Source: Plectosphaerella cucumerina
Lineage: Eukaryota; Ascomycota; Sordariomycetes; Glomerellales; Plectosphaerellaceae
Direction of reading: 5' to 3'
Length of the DNA: 16,849 nucleotides
Assembly (NCBI GenBank): GCA_020746995.1
Contig: JAGPXD010000011.1
Coordinates: 1-16,849 of the forward strand
The notes below the pieces were generated by a model. The model did no database searches. It saw nothing but the letters and a program-made list of their open reading frames with translations, and was not told the origin of the DNA. The position numbers and the translations under genes were made by a program. Of this stretch, positions 1-8,277 are shown piece after piece (within the stretch, counting starts at the first letter, position 1; every line of letters starts with the position of its first letter).

Positions 1-1130
1 CGGATAAATCCCGAGTATATATACTAAATAACTATACCTAAAAGCTTTAAAGATATATAAATATTCCTAGGATTTACTAACTTTACAGGAAGTTTATCCA
101 CACTACTTATATATTACCTTCTAACTATAGCCCTAAAGGGTAGTTAAAAGTATAAAGTTAGGAGACTTTACCTAGGGGGAAGAATAAAAGCTATACTAAA
201 GAGTTAAAGTTTACCTTTTAGTTAGTAAATATACTTTACTATTATAACCCTAGGTATAAAACTAGGGTCGAGACTAATACCTTAATCTAAGTAATCTCCG
301 GGATTATCTTATAAAAATATATTACCTAGTACCTAATTACTTACTAGTACGGAAACTTAAAATATCGAGATAAAATAGGGTATAGGCTAATAGAAGCTCC
401 TAGCGATTATAGAGAGCCTAGAGTACTAAACTACTATAGAAAGGTAGAATAAGACTTATAGTCCTAACTAACTACTAGGCTAAAAAGGGTAATAGACTTA
501 CCTATACGGGATCCGCGGATAGCTTACCACTAGGTATATCGCCTTACCCTTTTTAACTTAAGATTTAATATAGCTAGGGGTTACTAATCCGGCTAATAGC
601 CTATCCCGAAGACCTAATTACCTAGAAGGGGAACCTAATATCGATAATATACTACTTATATTAGTAAGAATTATAACTATAAGACCCTATTACTAGGCTT
701 ATAGGTAAAGGATTACTACTAACCGTTCGGGGACTAACTATAGAGGTATATATCTATACTATTAAGATATACCTTAGAGTAAGTAGGCCGAGTTACTTAA
801 GGAAAGTATAATACTAGTAAGGTTTCTCTACTTTATATAGTATATACCCGTAGAGGCTAACTATATTATAAACGTAATAACTACGCGGGGATTAAGAGCC
901 TGTAGCTAGGATCCCTAGCTACCTAAGGAGTAGGTAGATAGTAACTACTAAGTAAAGGGAGCCTAAGGCTTAGAGGATTTAATTTAAGCTAGGAATATTA
1001 GATACCCGGTATAATATCCTATATACTATAGTAAGGTAACTTATCTAGGGAAACGGTATTTACTAAATCCGATATAACCTAGAATACGTTATTAGGGAGT
1101 TATAAGACTTTTAATAACCTTACCGGGAAA
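1..1130 (+). pseudogene. Gypsy-A reverse transcriptase C-terminus and RNase H, RIP-decayed
   Basis: At 64-84 the frame reads FLGFTNF and at 84-98 the next frame reads YRKFI. Joined, these are the FLG(F)xNFYRRFI block at the end of the Ty3/Gypsy polymerase domain, so one base is missing around 82-86. At 267-278 the frame reads VETN; this is the start of RNase H, normally VETDAS, and the catalytic Asp codon GAT has become AAT through TpG to TpA. Around 461-475 the text resembles LTDHQ with Asn for Asp. At about 577-615 it reads GVTNPANSLSRRPNY, the usual GxxNxADALSRR end of RNase H. From 620 to 1130 is the poorly conserved RNase H-integrase connection, where I see no motif. Multiple in-frame TAA/TAG and at least two frame changes make it a pseudogene. 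Confidence 0.8.
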
Positions 1131-2711
1131 TTATAAATATACTATAAAGGTTTACGGATCTTAGCCTAGTTATATACTAGGACTTAAGGGTACCCTCTTT
1201 ATAAGGAGAGGCTAGTAATCCCCGAGGAAGCCTCCCTAAGAGAGGAGCTCCTACGGATATACTATAATAATCCGCGGATTAACTACCTTAACGTAAATAA
1301 AACTACTAATTTAATTACTAGGAAATTCTACTAAGATACTAATTAATAACGTCTGTATTTATACTATAGATACCCGGAGTACTAAGTATAGATTCTAAGG
1401 TACCGCCTTATAACTTACTATAGTTACTACTACTACTTTACCTATACTAGTAGATTAGCCTAGACTTTATTAAAGCTCCCGGAAGTAATAAGTAGTAATA
1501 ACTAGATATATAATACTATTCTAGTAGTAGTCTACTATATAAAAATAGTATAATTATTTCCCGACTATATACCGGCTAAACGCTATATAGTTAGTAGTTA
1601 TTATCTGTAAGAATATAAGTATAGATTTCGGTATTCCCGAAGGTATATTAGTAATAAGATAAACTAATTACTAGTAGCTTCTAGTAGGACTACTATAAAG
1701 CTAGTAGCGATTAAATACGGATATCTACTATATAGTACCCTTAGTTAGATAGCTAGAGAGAGGGTTAACTAGGAATTAGAAACCTACCTAAAAAGTTTAT
1801 AGCCTAAAGATAAACTCTTAGCTATAAGTACTCCTAGAGGCGGAGTTTAACTATAATAATAGTTAATATAACTTAAGGGTATCCCCCTTTTTTATACTAA
1901 TAGGGTATTACCCCGGGTAGTTATATATATACCCTAATAAAAAATCTTATCGAAAGTATAAGTAAATACTTAGAAGATTACTAAGACTAGTATAGGATAA
2001 GGTTTAGTAGTATACCTAGGAGACTTAGGCGAAATACTATAATACCCGGTATAAAAATTAATTTAAGTAGAGAGTTATATAAGCTTATCTATATAAAACT
2101 TCGTTTTAAAAAGCGAAAACTTATATATAATATATTTACGTTTAGGTTACTTAGCGGATTACCCTAATACCTACTATTTAATACTACCTTAGAAGTATTA
2201 TATAATATATAATATTTTCTTATATCCCTACTAAACCGTAGAATAATAGTTATCTACCCGCTAACTAACTACCGGATTTAGAACTTAAACCTAAGGAATA
2301 GGAGGTTAAAAGGTAGTTATTTATAAAAGTAAAGGGGTAGATTTATTATATTTAGTTAAATAAAAAGGCTAGCCGGTAGAGTATAACTCCTAGGAACTAA
2401 TAGAGTACCTAGTAAATATACCACGGAGGCTTACTATATACTATATAAAACTAAAGTAGTTATATAAAAAGTAGAATAACTAGTTAAGGTAGTTAATCTA
2501 TTAAGAGTTTAAGGGTTTAAAAAACTACGTAGAAATCCTATTTATGTTCTATATATATAGGAAGTAAAGAAAGCCTTTAGGTTACCTTAAGGGTAAAGTT
2601 CTCCGGATAAACCCCGGGAACCTATAGTTACTTAGTAAAAGATCCCTATTTATTTAGATATACTAGTAAAGTCCTAGTAATCCTCGAAAGGATTATAAAG
2701 AGTACTATTAG
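1131..2711 (+). pseudogene. Gypsy-A integrase with C-terminal chromodomain, RIP-decayed
   Basis: One frame (for example codon 1209-1211) covers the whole stretch, interrupted only by TAA/TAG. It opens with RLVIPEEASLREELLR (1209-1256), then the HHCC zinc-binding domain in which the expected His and Cys are Tyr (YYNNPRINYLN, then YLYYRYPEYQ). The catalytic core follows: NTILVVV near 1510, and SNK near 1650 where SDR is usual, so the second acidic residue is lost. RVNQELETYLK at 1764-1793 corresponds to the conserved DGQTERxNQxLExYLR, keeping the Glu. At about 2299-2460 lies a chromodomain: LLYLVK*KG*PVEYNS*E, the usual LxYLVKWKGWxxxxxTWE with every Trp now a stop. In chromoviruses this module binds methylated histone H3 and steers integration to heterochromatin. 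The frame closes with TAG at 2709-2711, next to the purine tract. Confidence 0.88.
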
Positions 2712-2727
2712 GGCGAAAGGGGGTAGT
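2711..2727 (+). promoter_or_regulatory. Probable polypurine tract and start of the 3' LTR of Gypsy-A
   Basis: GGGCGAAAGGGGG at 2711-2723 directly follows the last integrase/chromodomain frame on the same strand. In Ty3/Gypsy elements plus-strand DNA synthesis is primed from such a purine run immediately before the 3' LTR. The following TATTATCCGAG from 2727 could be an LTR start that was TGTTATCCGAG before TpG to TpA change. This rests on position and purine content; I could not identify a second LTR copy for comparison. Confidence 0.5.
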
Positions 2728-4280
2728 ATTATCCGAGTTAATAATAGAGGGCTAGTAAGTAGAGTCTAGAGTAGTTAAACCCTAGCTACTACCGATTTAG
2801 TAATAGGTACCGGGGCGAGGAATTATACCCTAGTTAAGGTAGGTAGGGGTATAAAGGGGAGTATTATAACTAAGTATAATAACTATAAGGATAGTATTTT
2901 TATATTTATTACTAAGGCGAGGGAATAATAAGTAACTACTCTCTCCTTATATAATAATCTTATAGTAGTTATTAACCTTAGTAAGGTATTTAAGGTAGGA
3001 GGTAGTATAGGTTATATCCTAAAGATATATAGGGTAAGTAGACTAGCGGTAGTATTAAACTAAGTTAGGAGAGGCTAGGTTATTACTATCGCGGCGGACT
3101 TATAACGGGTTAATAAAGGTAAAGTAAAGGAAAGATAGTAAACTTACGTTAAGTTTATACTCCTACTACTACTATTTATAAATAGAGGCGGACTCCTAGA
3201 GTTAAATTAATATAAAGTAAGTCTACTAAGTAGCTATAGAGAGGCCGATAAGGCTAGCGGGAATAATAATTTATTTAAAGAGGTAATACTAATAGTTACT
3301 CTAGATTATAATAAAGTTAATAATATAGTAGTATTAATATAAACGGATAACGGGTATCTTACCCTTACGGGTAGTAACTTTATATTAGAGGATACCCTTA
3401 GTTTAGTTCTAGTAGTTCTAAGTAATACTAAGAATATAGTTAGGAATCTATAAATAGTTAGTAAAAGTTTTACGAAAGAGGGTAGTTAATATATACCGGT
3501 ATACTTAACCTTATTAACCTTATAAAGGGTATAATAAAGGGGGTTCTTAGAGTACGTAGATAATCTCTAAGTATTATAGAGTTACGTTAGGTAGTAGGTA
3601 TAGGGACGGCTATCCTAGCTAGTATTACCGGGGTTACCTTCTAGCGGTAGGAGAGATATCGTAAGGGTAGGCTAAAGAGGTTTAATAAGCGGGAATAACC
3701 GATATCTTATAAAGGGGCGGGTATTAACGGAAAGAAGAAAGTTATAAGGTTATAGAAAAGGAGGATCTTAAGGCGGATTATAGGGTTAAAAAGGAAGAAA
3801 AGAAAAAAGACTCTAAGAAAGGGATCGGGCGGCCTTTTATATAAGGTATATAAATAAGTAAATAGTATATAGGTAATAATTTACTAGTTAAATACTTAGT
3901 AAAGTAATTATAAGGAGAGTTAGCCTAAATAAGTAACTAGGATATATTACTATAGTAGTAGGGGCCACTACTAATAAAAGGGGGGGCTAAACCTACTAGA
4001 AAATACTAGAGGAATATAGGCGGGAACCTAGAAATAAAGTTATCGTAAAGTAAATAAAACTACTATAACCCGTAAAGGGTTAGTAAATATAGAGTATAGG
4101 GAATATACGGTACTAGGTAGTATAATAAAGCCCCTTATCGTTACGGGACTAATAATCGGGGAGAGAGTTAATTATAAGGGACCCTAACTAAGCCGGGGAG
4201 TAGTCGGTTAGTATTAGTAAGCCTACGTAGTAGGGGGCGGCGATTAGTTAGTATAGGGTATTTATAGCTAATAGGCGAGG
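2728..4280. other. Unassigned RIP-decayed interval, probably including a 3' LTR
   Basis: About 1.5 kb with no recognised domain. It lies after the chromovirus purine tract, so its left part should be the 3' LTR of Gypsy-A, but I cannot place the right LTR end. It may also hold the RNase H/integrase end of the opposing Gypsy-B. On the + strand one frame (codon 2776-2778 GAT, and in step with it) is relatively poor in stops from about 2735 to 3540 and all its stops are TAA/TAG; a complementary frame on the - strand around 3840-3270 is also fairly open. Neither reading resembles a family I know. The stretch 3715-3835 is strongly purine-rich (AAGAAAGG-type runs). TpG/CpA are almost absent throughout. 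Confidence 0.4.
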
Positions 4281-4289
4281 TGTATAACG

Positions 4290-5240
4290 CGGAAGGACTT
4301 AACGGGTTAAGTTAAAGTCTGGAAAAATAGTGATCCTACTAGTGAAGGTATAACGCGTGCTTAGCGGAGAGACTTATAGACCCGGTTTAGGCTTATAGCC
4401 GATATCCTTATATATATATCTCTAAGTCGGTAAGTATCTCTAGTATCTTAATCTTATATCGGCTTCTATCCGGTCGCTAGTAGTATATATACTAAGTCTG
4501 TCGACCTTAAATCCTAGTAACTATACCGATTTATATTTTTAGAAGGATTTATTAGGCGATAGTACTAACCTAATATCTTAGAAAACCTAGAGAACCTGTC
4601 TTATATAGTCGAGGTAATCTTACTATAAGTCGCTAAATATAACTATATTATTAATATATACTATAATAATTCTTATAACGGCTATAGCCGGTTATCTATA
4701 AATTATTACGTAAAGGCGGGTATATTTTTAAAACCTATAATAGTAATATTTAATATCTCTAGGCTTTACAGGCTATAATAACTATCCTGTCTTAATACTA
4801 CTTAGTAACTAGTAGTTAGTAAAAGAAAACCGATATATTAAAGTATATTATAAACTTCTTCCCTTATAGTTTCTATATAATTTTATCCTATACTAGAATA
4901 GGGTATATATTAGGGACTATTATACTATTAAGTCTTTGTAGATTAATAAGTATATAACCTTTCTTAATACCGTTAATAGTCCGCTAGATGATAAAAACTA
5001 AGTAACTAAATAGTATAGGGTCTTATATCTAATCTATCTTACCTTATATATATATATATAATATTAAATTTACTATCGATAAACGTATAATATTTATCTT
5101 ATAACCGGTATAATAGTATTACTATTTTTATAATTACTAGTTATTAATAAGGTTAATATATATCCGTTCCTCCGGCTTTATTAGTACGATACCCGATCTT
5201 GCTATATATTAAATAATTTAACTAACTATTATAACTTAAT
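4290..5240 (-). pseudogene. Gypsy-B reverse transcriptase, RIP-decayed
   Basis: In - strand order: KPEER at about 5178-5164; NGIKKG at 4974-4957 and NLQRLN at 4944-4927, matching NGxRKGRxxxDLRxLN; VPNIYPI at 4917-4897, matching VPDxYPxP; ITIIGFKNIPA near 4740-4709, matching the MGFKNxPA block; YINNIVIFS at 4658-4632, the catalytic YIDDIVIFS with both Asp now Asn; and LLGFKVD at 4517-4500. Both Asp to Asn changes are explained by GAT GAT preceded by T losing G to A. The front uses codon phase 4924, the middle block phase 4715 and the catalytic block phase 4629, so two indels lie between about 4670 and 4800. Similarity fades after a connection-like segment near 4380-4290. Without the aspartates and with many stops it cannot be active. 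Confidence 0.85.
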
Positions 5241-5412
5241 AGTACGGACTAGGTTAGTAGTATAGATATAGGTACTATTGAATAAATAGTACTACTATAT
5301 AATAGAAATATAGTAATACTCGCGGAAGAATCGAAAGTCGTAAATCGAAGGTCTGTATCGAAGAAGCGGTTATTACTTATACGTATTAATAGTAATAAGT
5401 AAAACCATTAAA

Positions 5413-5481
5413 TAGTAGAAGATAGTAGTATAAAGGTAGTAGTAGTAATAGTAGTAGGTAGTAGTAGTTATTATAGTAGGT
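5413..5481. repeat. Imperfect GTA/TAG triplet repeat
   Basis: A run rich in GTAGTAGTA units, interrupted by AATA, GGTA and TTATTATA. Before RIP it could have been a CAG/CTG-, CTA- or GTG-type triplet tract. It lies in the island between the protease-like and reverse transcriptase parts of Gypsy-B and codes for nothing recognisable. Confidence 0.7.
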
Positions 5482-5630
5482 AATCTGTGTGATAATAGAA
5501 GAAGGAAAATAAAACTCCTTAAGGTAAGGGGGTCGACTTTCTTTTATAGAAAATTCGTCCCTATAGAAATCGGTACGTAGATACGTACCCTGAAATTACT
5601 AAGAAAACCGACCCCGAGTCGGATCCCCGG

Positions 5631-5696
5631 TTAGATCCCTACTACGGTAAATTAATTCACCGATTAGATCCCTACTATAGTAAATTAATTTACCGT
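5631..5696. repeat. Tandem 33-bp direct repeat, two copies
   Basis: Copy 1 (5631-5663) and copy 2 (5664-5696) both begin TTAGATCCCTACTA and continue with TAAATTAATT. They differ at ACGG versus ATAG, CACC versus TACC and the last base. The CACC/TACC difference is a typical RIP change (CpA to TpA) present in one copy only, so the copies have decayed unequally. Confidence 0.85.
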
Positions 5697-5700
5697 AGTA
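5640..5700. repeat. 18-bp perfect inverted repeat
   Basis: TACTACGGTAAATTAATT at 5640-5657 is the exact reverse complement of 5683-5700, with a 25-bp spacer. It overlaps the 33-bp direct repeat, so part of each arm is shared between the two structures. It could be the end of a small inverted-repeat element or a hairpin; no TA target duplication can be assigned because TA is everywhere. Confidence 0.8.
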
Positions 5701-5770
5701 CGTTACGCTTCGGTATTTTAATTACCGAGGTAAACCTTAAATACCCCGAGGTAAATAGCTGATATCTCCG

Positions 5771-5789
5771 ATATATATATATATATATA
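5771..5789. repeat. AT dinucleotide microsatellite
   Basis: Nine and a half AT units in an uninterrupted run. A similar but shorter TA run lies at about 5045-5061 within the Gypsy-B reverse transcriptase relic. Confidence 0.85.
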
Positions 5790-5872
5790 ACTATTATAAG
5801 TATACTATTATGTATAGCCTATATAGGCTTAGTTATATATAGTAGATCTAGAGATAATCGATTTACTACTTT

Positions 5873-5904
5873 GAAAGTTTATAACCGTTAAGTTATAAAC
5901 TTTC
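5873..5904. repeat. Perfect 13-bp hairpin
   Basis: GAAAGTTTATAAC at 5873-5885 and its exact reverse complement at 5892-5904, around the 6-base loop CGTTAA. The stem is AT-rich and no T-run follows, so a terminator is not indicated. Perfect arms in a region of heavy C-to-T change are notable, because RIP acts on both strands and would usually break a stem unless neither arm holds CpA/TpG; here neither does. Confidence 0.85.
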
Positions 5905-6094
5905 GGAATTCTTAGATTTATATAATTAAATATAGCGCTAAGTACTAATAGTACTAGGCTATAAATAATTCTATATATAGATAACGTAGTATCTAATATA
6001 TAGTTATAGTTATAATATAGTAATATAAAGCCTAACGCCTGATATTAGTAATCTAAGAGATTTTAGTTAGTTATAAGATTTTAAGACTTCGGTA

Positions 6095-8190
6095 GAACAC
6101 TCCCTATATTAATAGTATTTATATAGTATAGTATAGATATATAGTATATATATTTAATAGATACTATACTTTATAGTAATCTCCGGAATATTATCGGGTT
6201 ATACTATATTTAGTCCTAATACTTATTACCGCTTTAATATATCCTCTACCTCTATAAATACTATAATACTAACTACGTCCTGTATAGTATTAGATAATTC
6301 CCTATCCTCGTTTAGTATTACCTACTCTATATTATTAGTTTATAGTATATTACTATTATTATCGGTATAAACTATTAGTAATATAGCTTTATCCTAAGAA
6401 ATACTATTATCTTTACCTTTTAGTCTCTCCTAAATATTTATAAGTTTCTAGAGGTAGCTAATTTTTAAGGGTTTATCTATAGTATTATAATAGGTTATTA
6501 TCTTAATAGTTTACGTTATACATAGGTAGCTAAGCGTCTAGGGAACTATAGGAGTTAACTAATATTTAGTACCCTTTGGTAAGTCTATATATACTAGTAG
6601 GATTAGTATAACTATACGAGGTAGGATAGTAACTCTAGTAACGGATATTACTTATCTAGTAACCCGTTATCTAGTAAAGTTAGGTACTATCGGTACTATT
6701 AGCCTATAGTAGCCTTAGAAAATAACTATTTTTATTAAGAATAAGATAGCAATAGTATTCTCTTCTAAAAATAATATACTAAGTAGAAACCCGGGTCTAA
6801 AGTTATTAATAATCTATACTATAACTATAAAATAACCTTATACGTTAATAGACTAGTTATCGGTAGAGTTAATAATACCCGGGATATAGAAATCGAAAGT
6901 AGCCTCCTTTATTACTATAGTATTACCTATAAACCCTATTATAGGATATAGTATTACCGCCTTTATAATCTAGATATTACAGGCTTATTTCTAAAGTTAG
7001 TAGTAGTCTACTAAGATTATAGAGTAATTAGTATTAAAGTAGATAGTATAGTATATAGTATTACTATCTATTTAGATATTTAACCGGTATATCTAGTAAA
7101 GGCCGGATTCTTATTTATATCGACTAACTATACTTTAATAACTTATCCTTTAGTAAAAGATAACGTTATTAAGGGGTATTACGGAGATACTACTTACTAC
7201 CGGTAAGGTTTTTTATACTTAGTATAGGTATTACTATAAATATATTAGTTTATTACTAGAAGTAAAATTAGTTTAGTAGTATTTATAATAGTAAAGTTTT
7301 TTCTATAACTTTAGTAGTACCGGGGGTAGTCTTAATTACTAATAGGTACCGCTATTAGTTATTAGTACTTATAAGGCTTTTTATAGCTTAGCTAGTACCG
7401 GCGGACGCTAAGTATTAATATCTATAGTTAATACTATTTAAGCTTTATAATCCTTATCGTTTAGTAGTTACAACGTCCGTTAAGGAAGGCTTATTATTAT
7501 AAGGTTCCGCCGGTATATATATATCTATATCCTAAGTTATTTTATTATAAAGGTATAGGGTCGGTATATTAGTTTACTACTTATCTTAGTATTACGGGGT
7601 AGGGTTATTAAGTAGTTATACTAGTTAAATTCGGTAGCTTCCTTTAGGGTTATCTCATATAAGTCCTCCTCCTCTTTATTACTATCGATAATATTTATAT
7701 ATATATATCCCTATTCTTATAGTATAGGTTTTTTAGTATTAATATCGTTAGTATCTAAAATAATATTAATAATATCGCTTTATCCTTAGTTTATCTATCG
7801 ATAGTAATAATATAGCTAGGTATTACGTCGGAACTACTTACTATTATTACGGAAGATATAACTATAGATATTACCTCTAAAGTAACTATTATTACGATTA
7901 TAGTAAGAATTATTACTAAAGTTTCTATAGTAAGTATTATTACTAAAGTTATTATAGTAATTATTATTACTAAAGTTATTATAATAATTATTGTTACTAA
8001 AGTTATTATAGTTAGAATATTTATTATAAGTACCGTTTTTATAGGAGTTACTATATAGCTAGTTATTATAGTTACTATTATAGTATCCGCTTTATCTACT
8101 ATAAAAGCCGTTACTATTTAAATTATAGTTACCCGATTATATTACTACCTAAGGTACTTATTTCTAAGAAAACCTTAAACGGATATAAAC
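6095..8190 (-). pseudogene. Gypsy-B Gag and protease-like region, RIP-decayed
   Basis: One minus-strand codon phase (for example 7996-7998, 7627-7629, 6856-6858) runs from about 8190 to 6097, broken only by TAA/TAG. The N-terminal part is low-complexity, with four 9-residue repeats of the type YYNNFSNNN (8022-7915), as in Gln/Asn-rich fungal Gag proteins. An acidic stretch follows near 7690-7620. Around 6890-6650 are FYIPGIINS and, further on, NNFRPGFLLSILFL. Their order matches the C-terminal half of the retropepsin domain in fungal Gypsy polyproteins (F-x-IPGxI ... NLRxxxLLGxDFL), then a linker with LPRIVILILLAYIDLP that resembles the post-protease segment of that family. I do not see a clear D(S/T)G active site. 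Residues up to TGT at 6099-6097 still fit; the island begins there. Confidence 0.68.
7915..8022 (-). repeat. Four-copy 27-bp tandem repeat in the Gypsy-B gag
   Basis: ACTAAAG recurs at 7915, 7942, 7969 and 7996, a period of exactly 27 bp. On the - strand each unit reads as nine codons, approximately YYNNFSNNN, so the repeat keeps the coding phase. The copies differ by a few bases. Shorter Asn/Tyr/Ser-rich text continues on both sides (about 8095-7830). Confidence 0.9.
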
Positions 8191-8277
8191 TTATTTTTCC
8201 CTTAATAACTCCCCGACTTCACTACCCGGTTAGTTATACTAATATAAGTAATCTTTTTTCCCTTATTAAATAGCCGG

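Larger units (their letters stand above)
1..2726 (+). mobile_element. Ty3/Gypsy chromovirus relic, 3' half (Gypsy-A)
   Basis: RIP-decayed LTR retrotransposon truncated by the left window edge. Domain order on the + strand is end of reverse transcriptase, RNase H, connection, integrase with N-terminal zinc finger, C-terminal chromodomain, then a purine-rich tract. This is the order of Ty3/Gypsy chromoviruses, which are widespread in fungi. The match is visible only when in-frame TAA/TAG are taken as former Gln/Trp and many Tyr as former His/Cys. From about 1140 to 2711 one frame (codons starting at multiples of 3) holds throughout. Between about 60 and 620 the recognisable motifs change frame several times, so indels exist besides RIP. 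Gag, protease and most of the reverse transcriptase should lie off the window. The element cannot be functional. Confidence 0.88.
5270..6099. other. Less-mutated, repeat-dense island inside Gypsy-B
   Basis: This segment separates the Gypsy-B linker (ending about 6097) from its reverse transcriptase. It keeps noticeably more CpA/TpG than its flanks (for example TTGAA at 5278, CTGTGTG at 5484-5490, CCTGAAA near 5590, TTCACC near 5657, GCTGATATC near 5758, TATGTATAG near 5810, TTTGAAAG near 5870, GAACAC near 6097). It holds a triplet repeat, a 33-bp direct repeat, an 18-bp inverted repeat, an AT microsatellite and a 13-bp hairpin, but no coding similarity. In the gag-protease phase a TGA occurs near 5652, which RIP cannot create from Gln or Trp, so it is probably not part of pol. 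A nested non-autonomous element or solo LTR is the likeliest explanation; ends and target duplication were not found. Confidence 0.5.

Noticed and set aside
2735..3540. Stop-poor + strand frame as an intact or recent gene
   Set aside because: It still has TAA/TAG stops, no ATG start, the same CpA/TpG loss as the flanks and no recognisable motif; kept only as an unassigned relic.
5873..5904. Hairpin as a transcription terminator
   Set aside because: The stem is AT-rich, no T-run follows, and the fungal context does not use intrinsic terminators of that kind.
6040..6099. TG...CA bounded 60-bp segment that could be a mini-LTR or LTR start
   Set aside because: TG and CA are rare here, so the borders caught the eye, but I found no partner copy and no target duplication; the right part still fits the Gypsy-B reading frame.
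5270..6099. Island as the 3' LTR of Gypsy-B
   Set aside because: It lies before the reverse transcriptase, not after it, and does not resemble the promoter-like leader at 8278-8397.
7915..8022. CRISPR array
   Set aside because: The 27-bp units are contiguous with no spacers and code in phase for a low-complexity protein.
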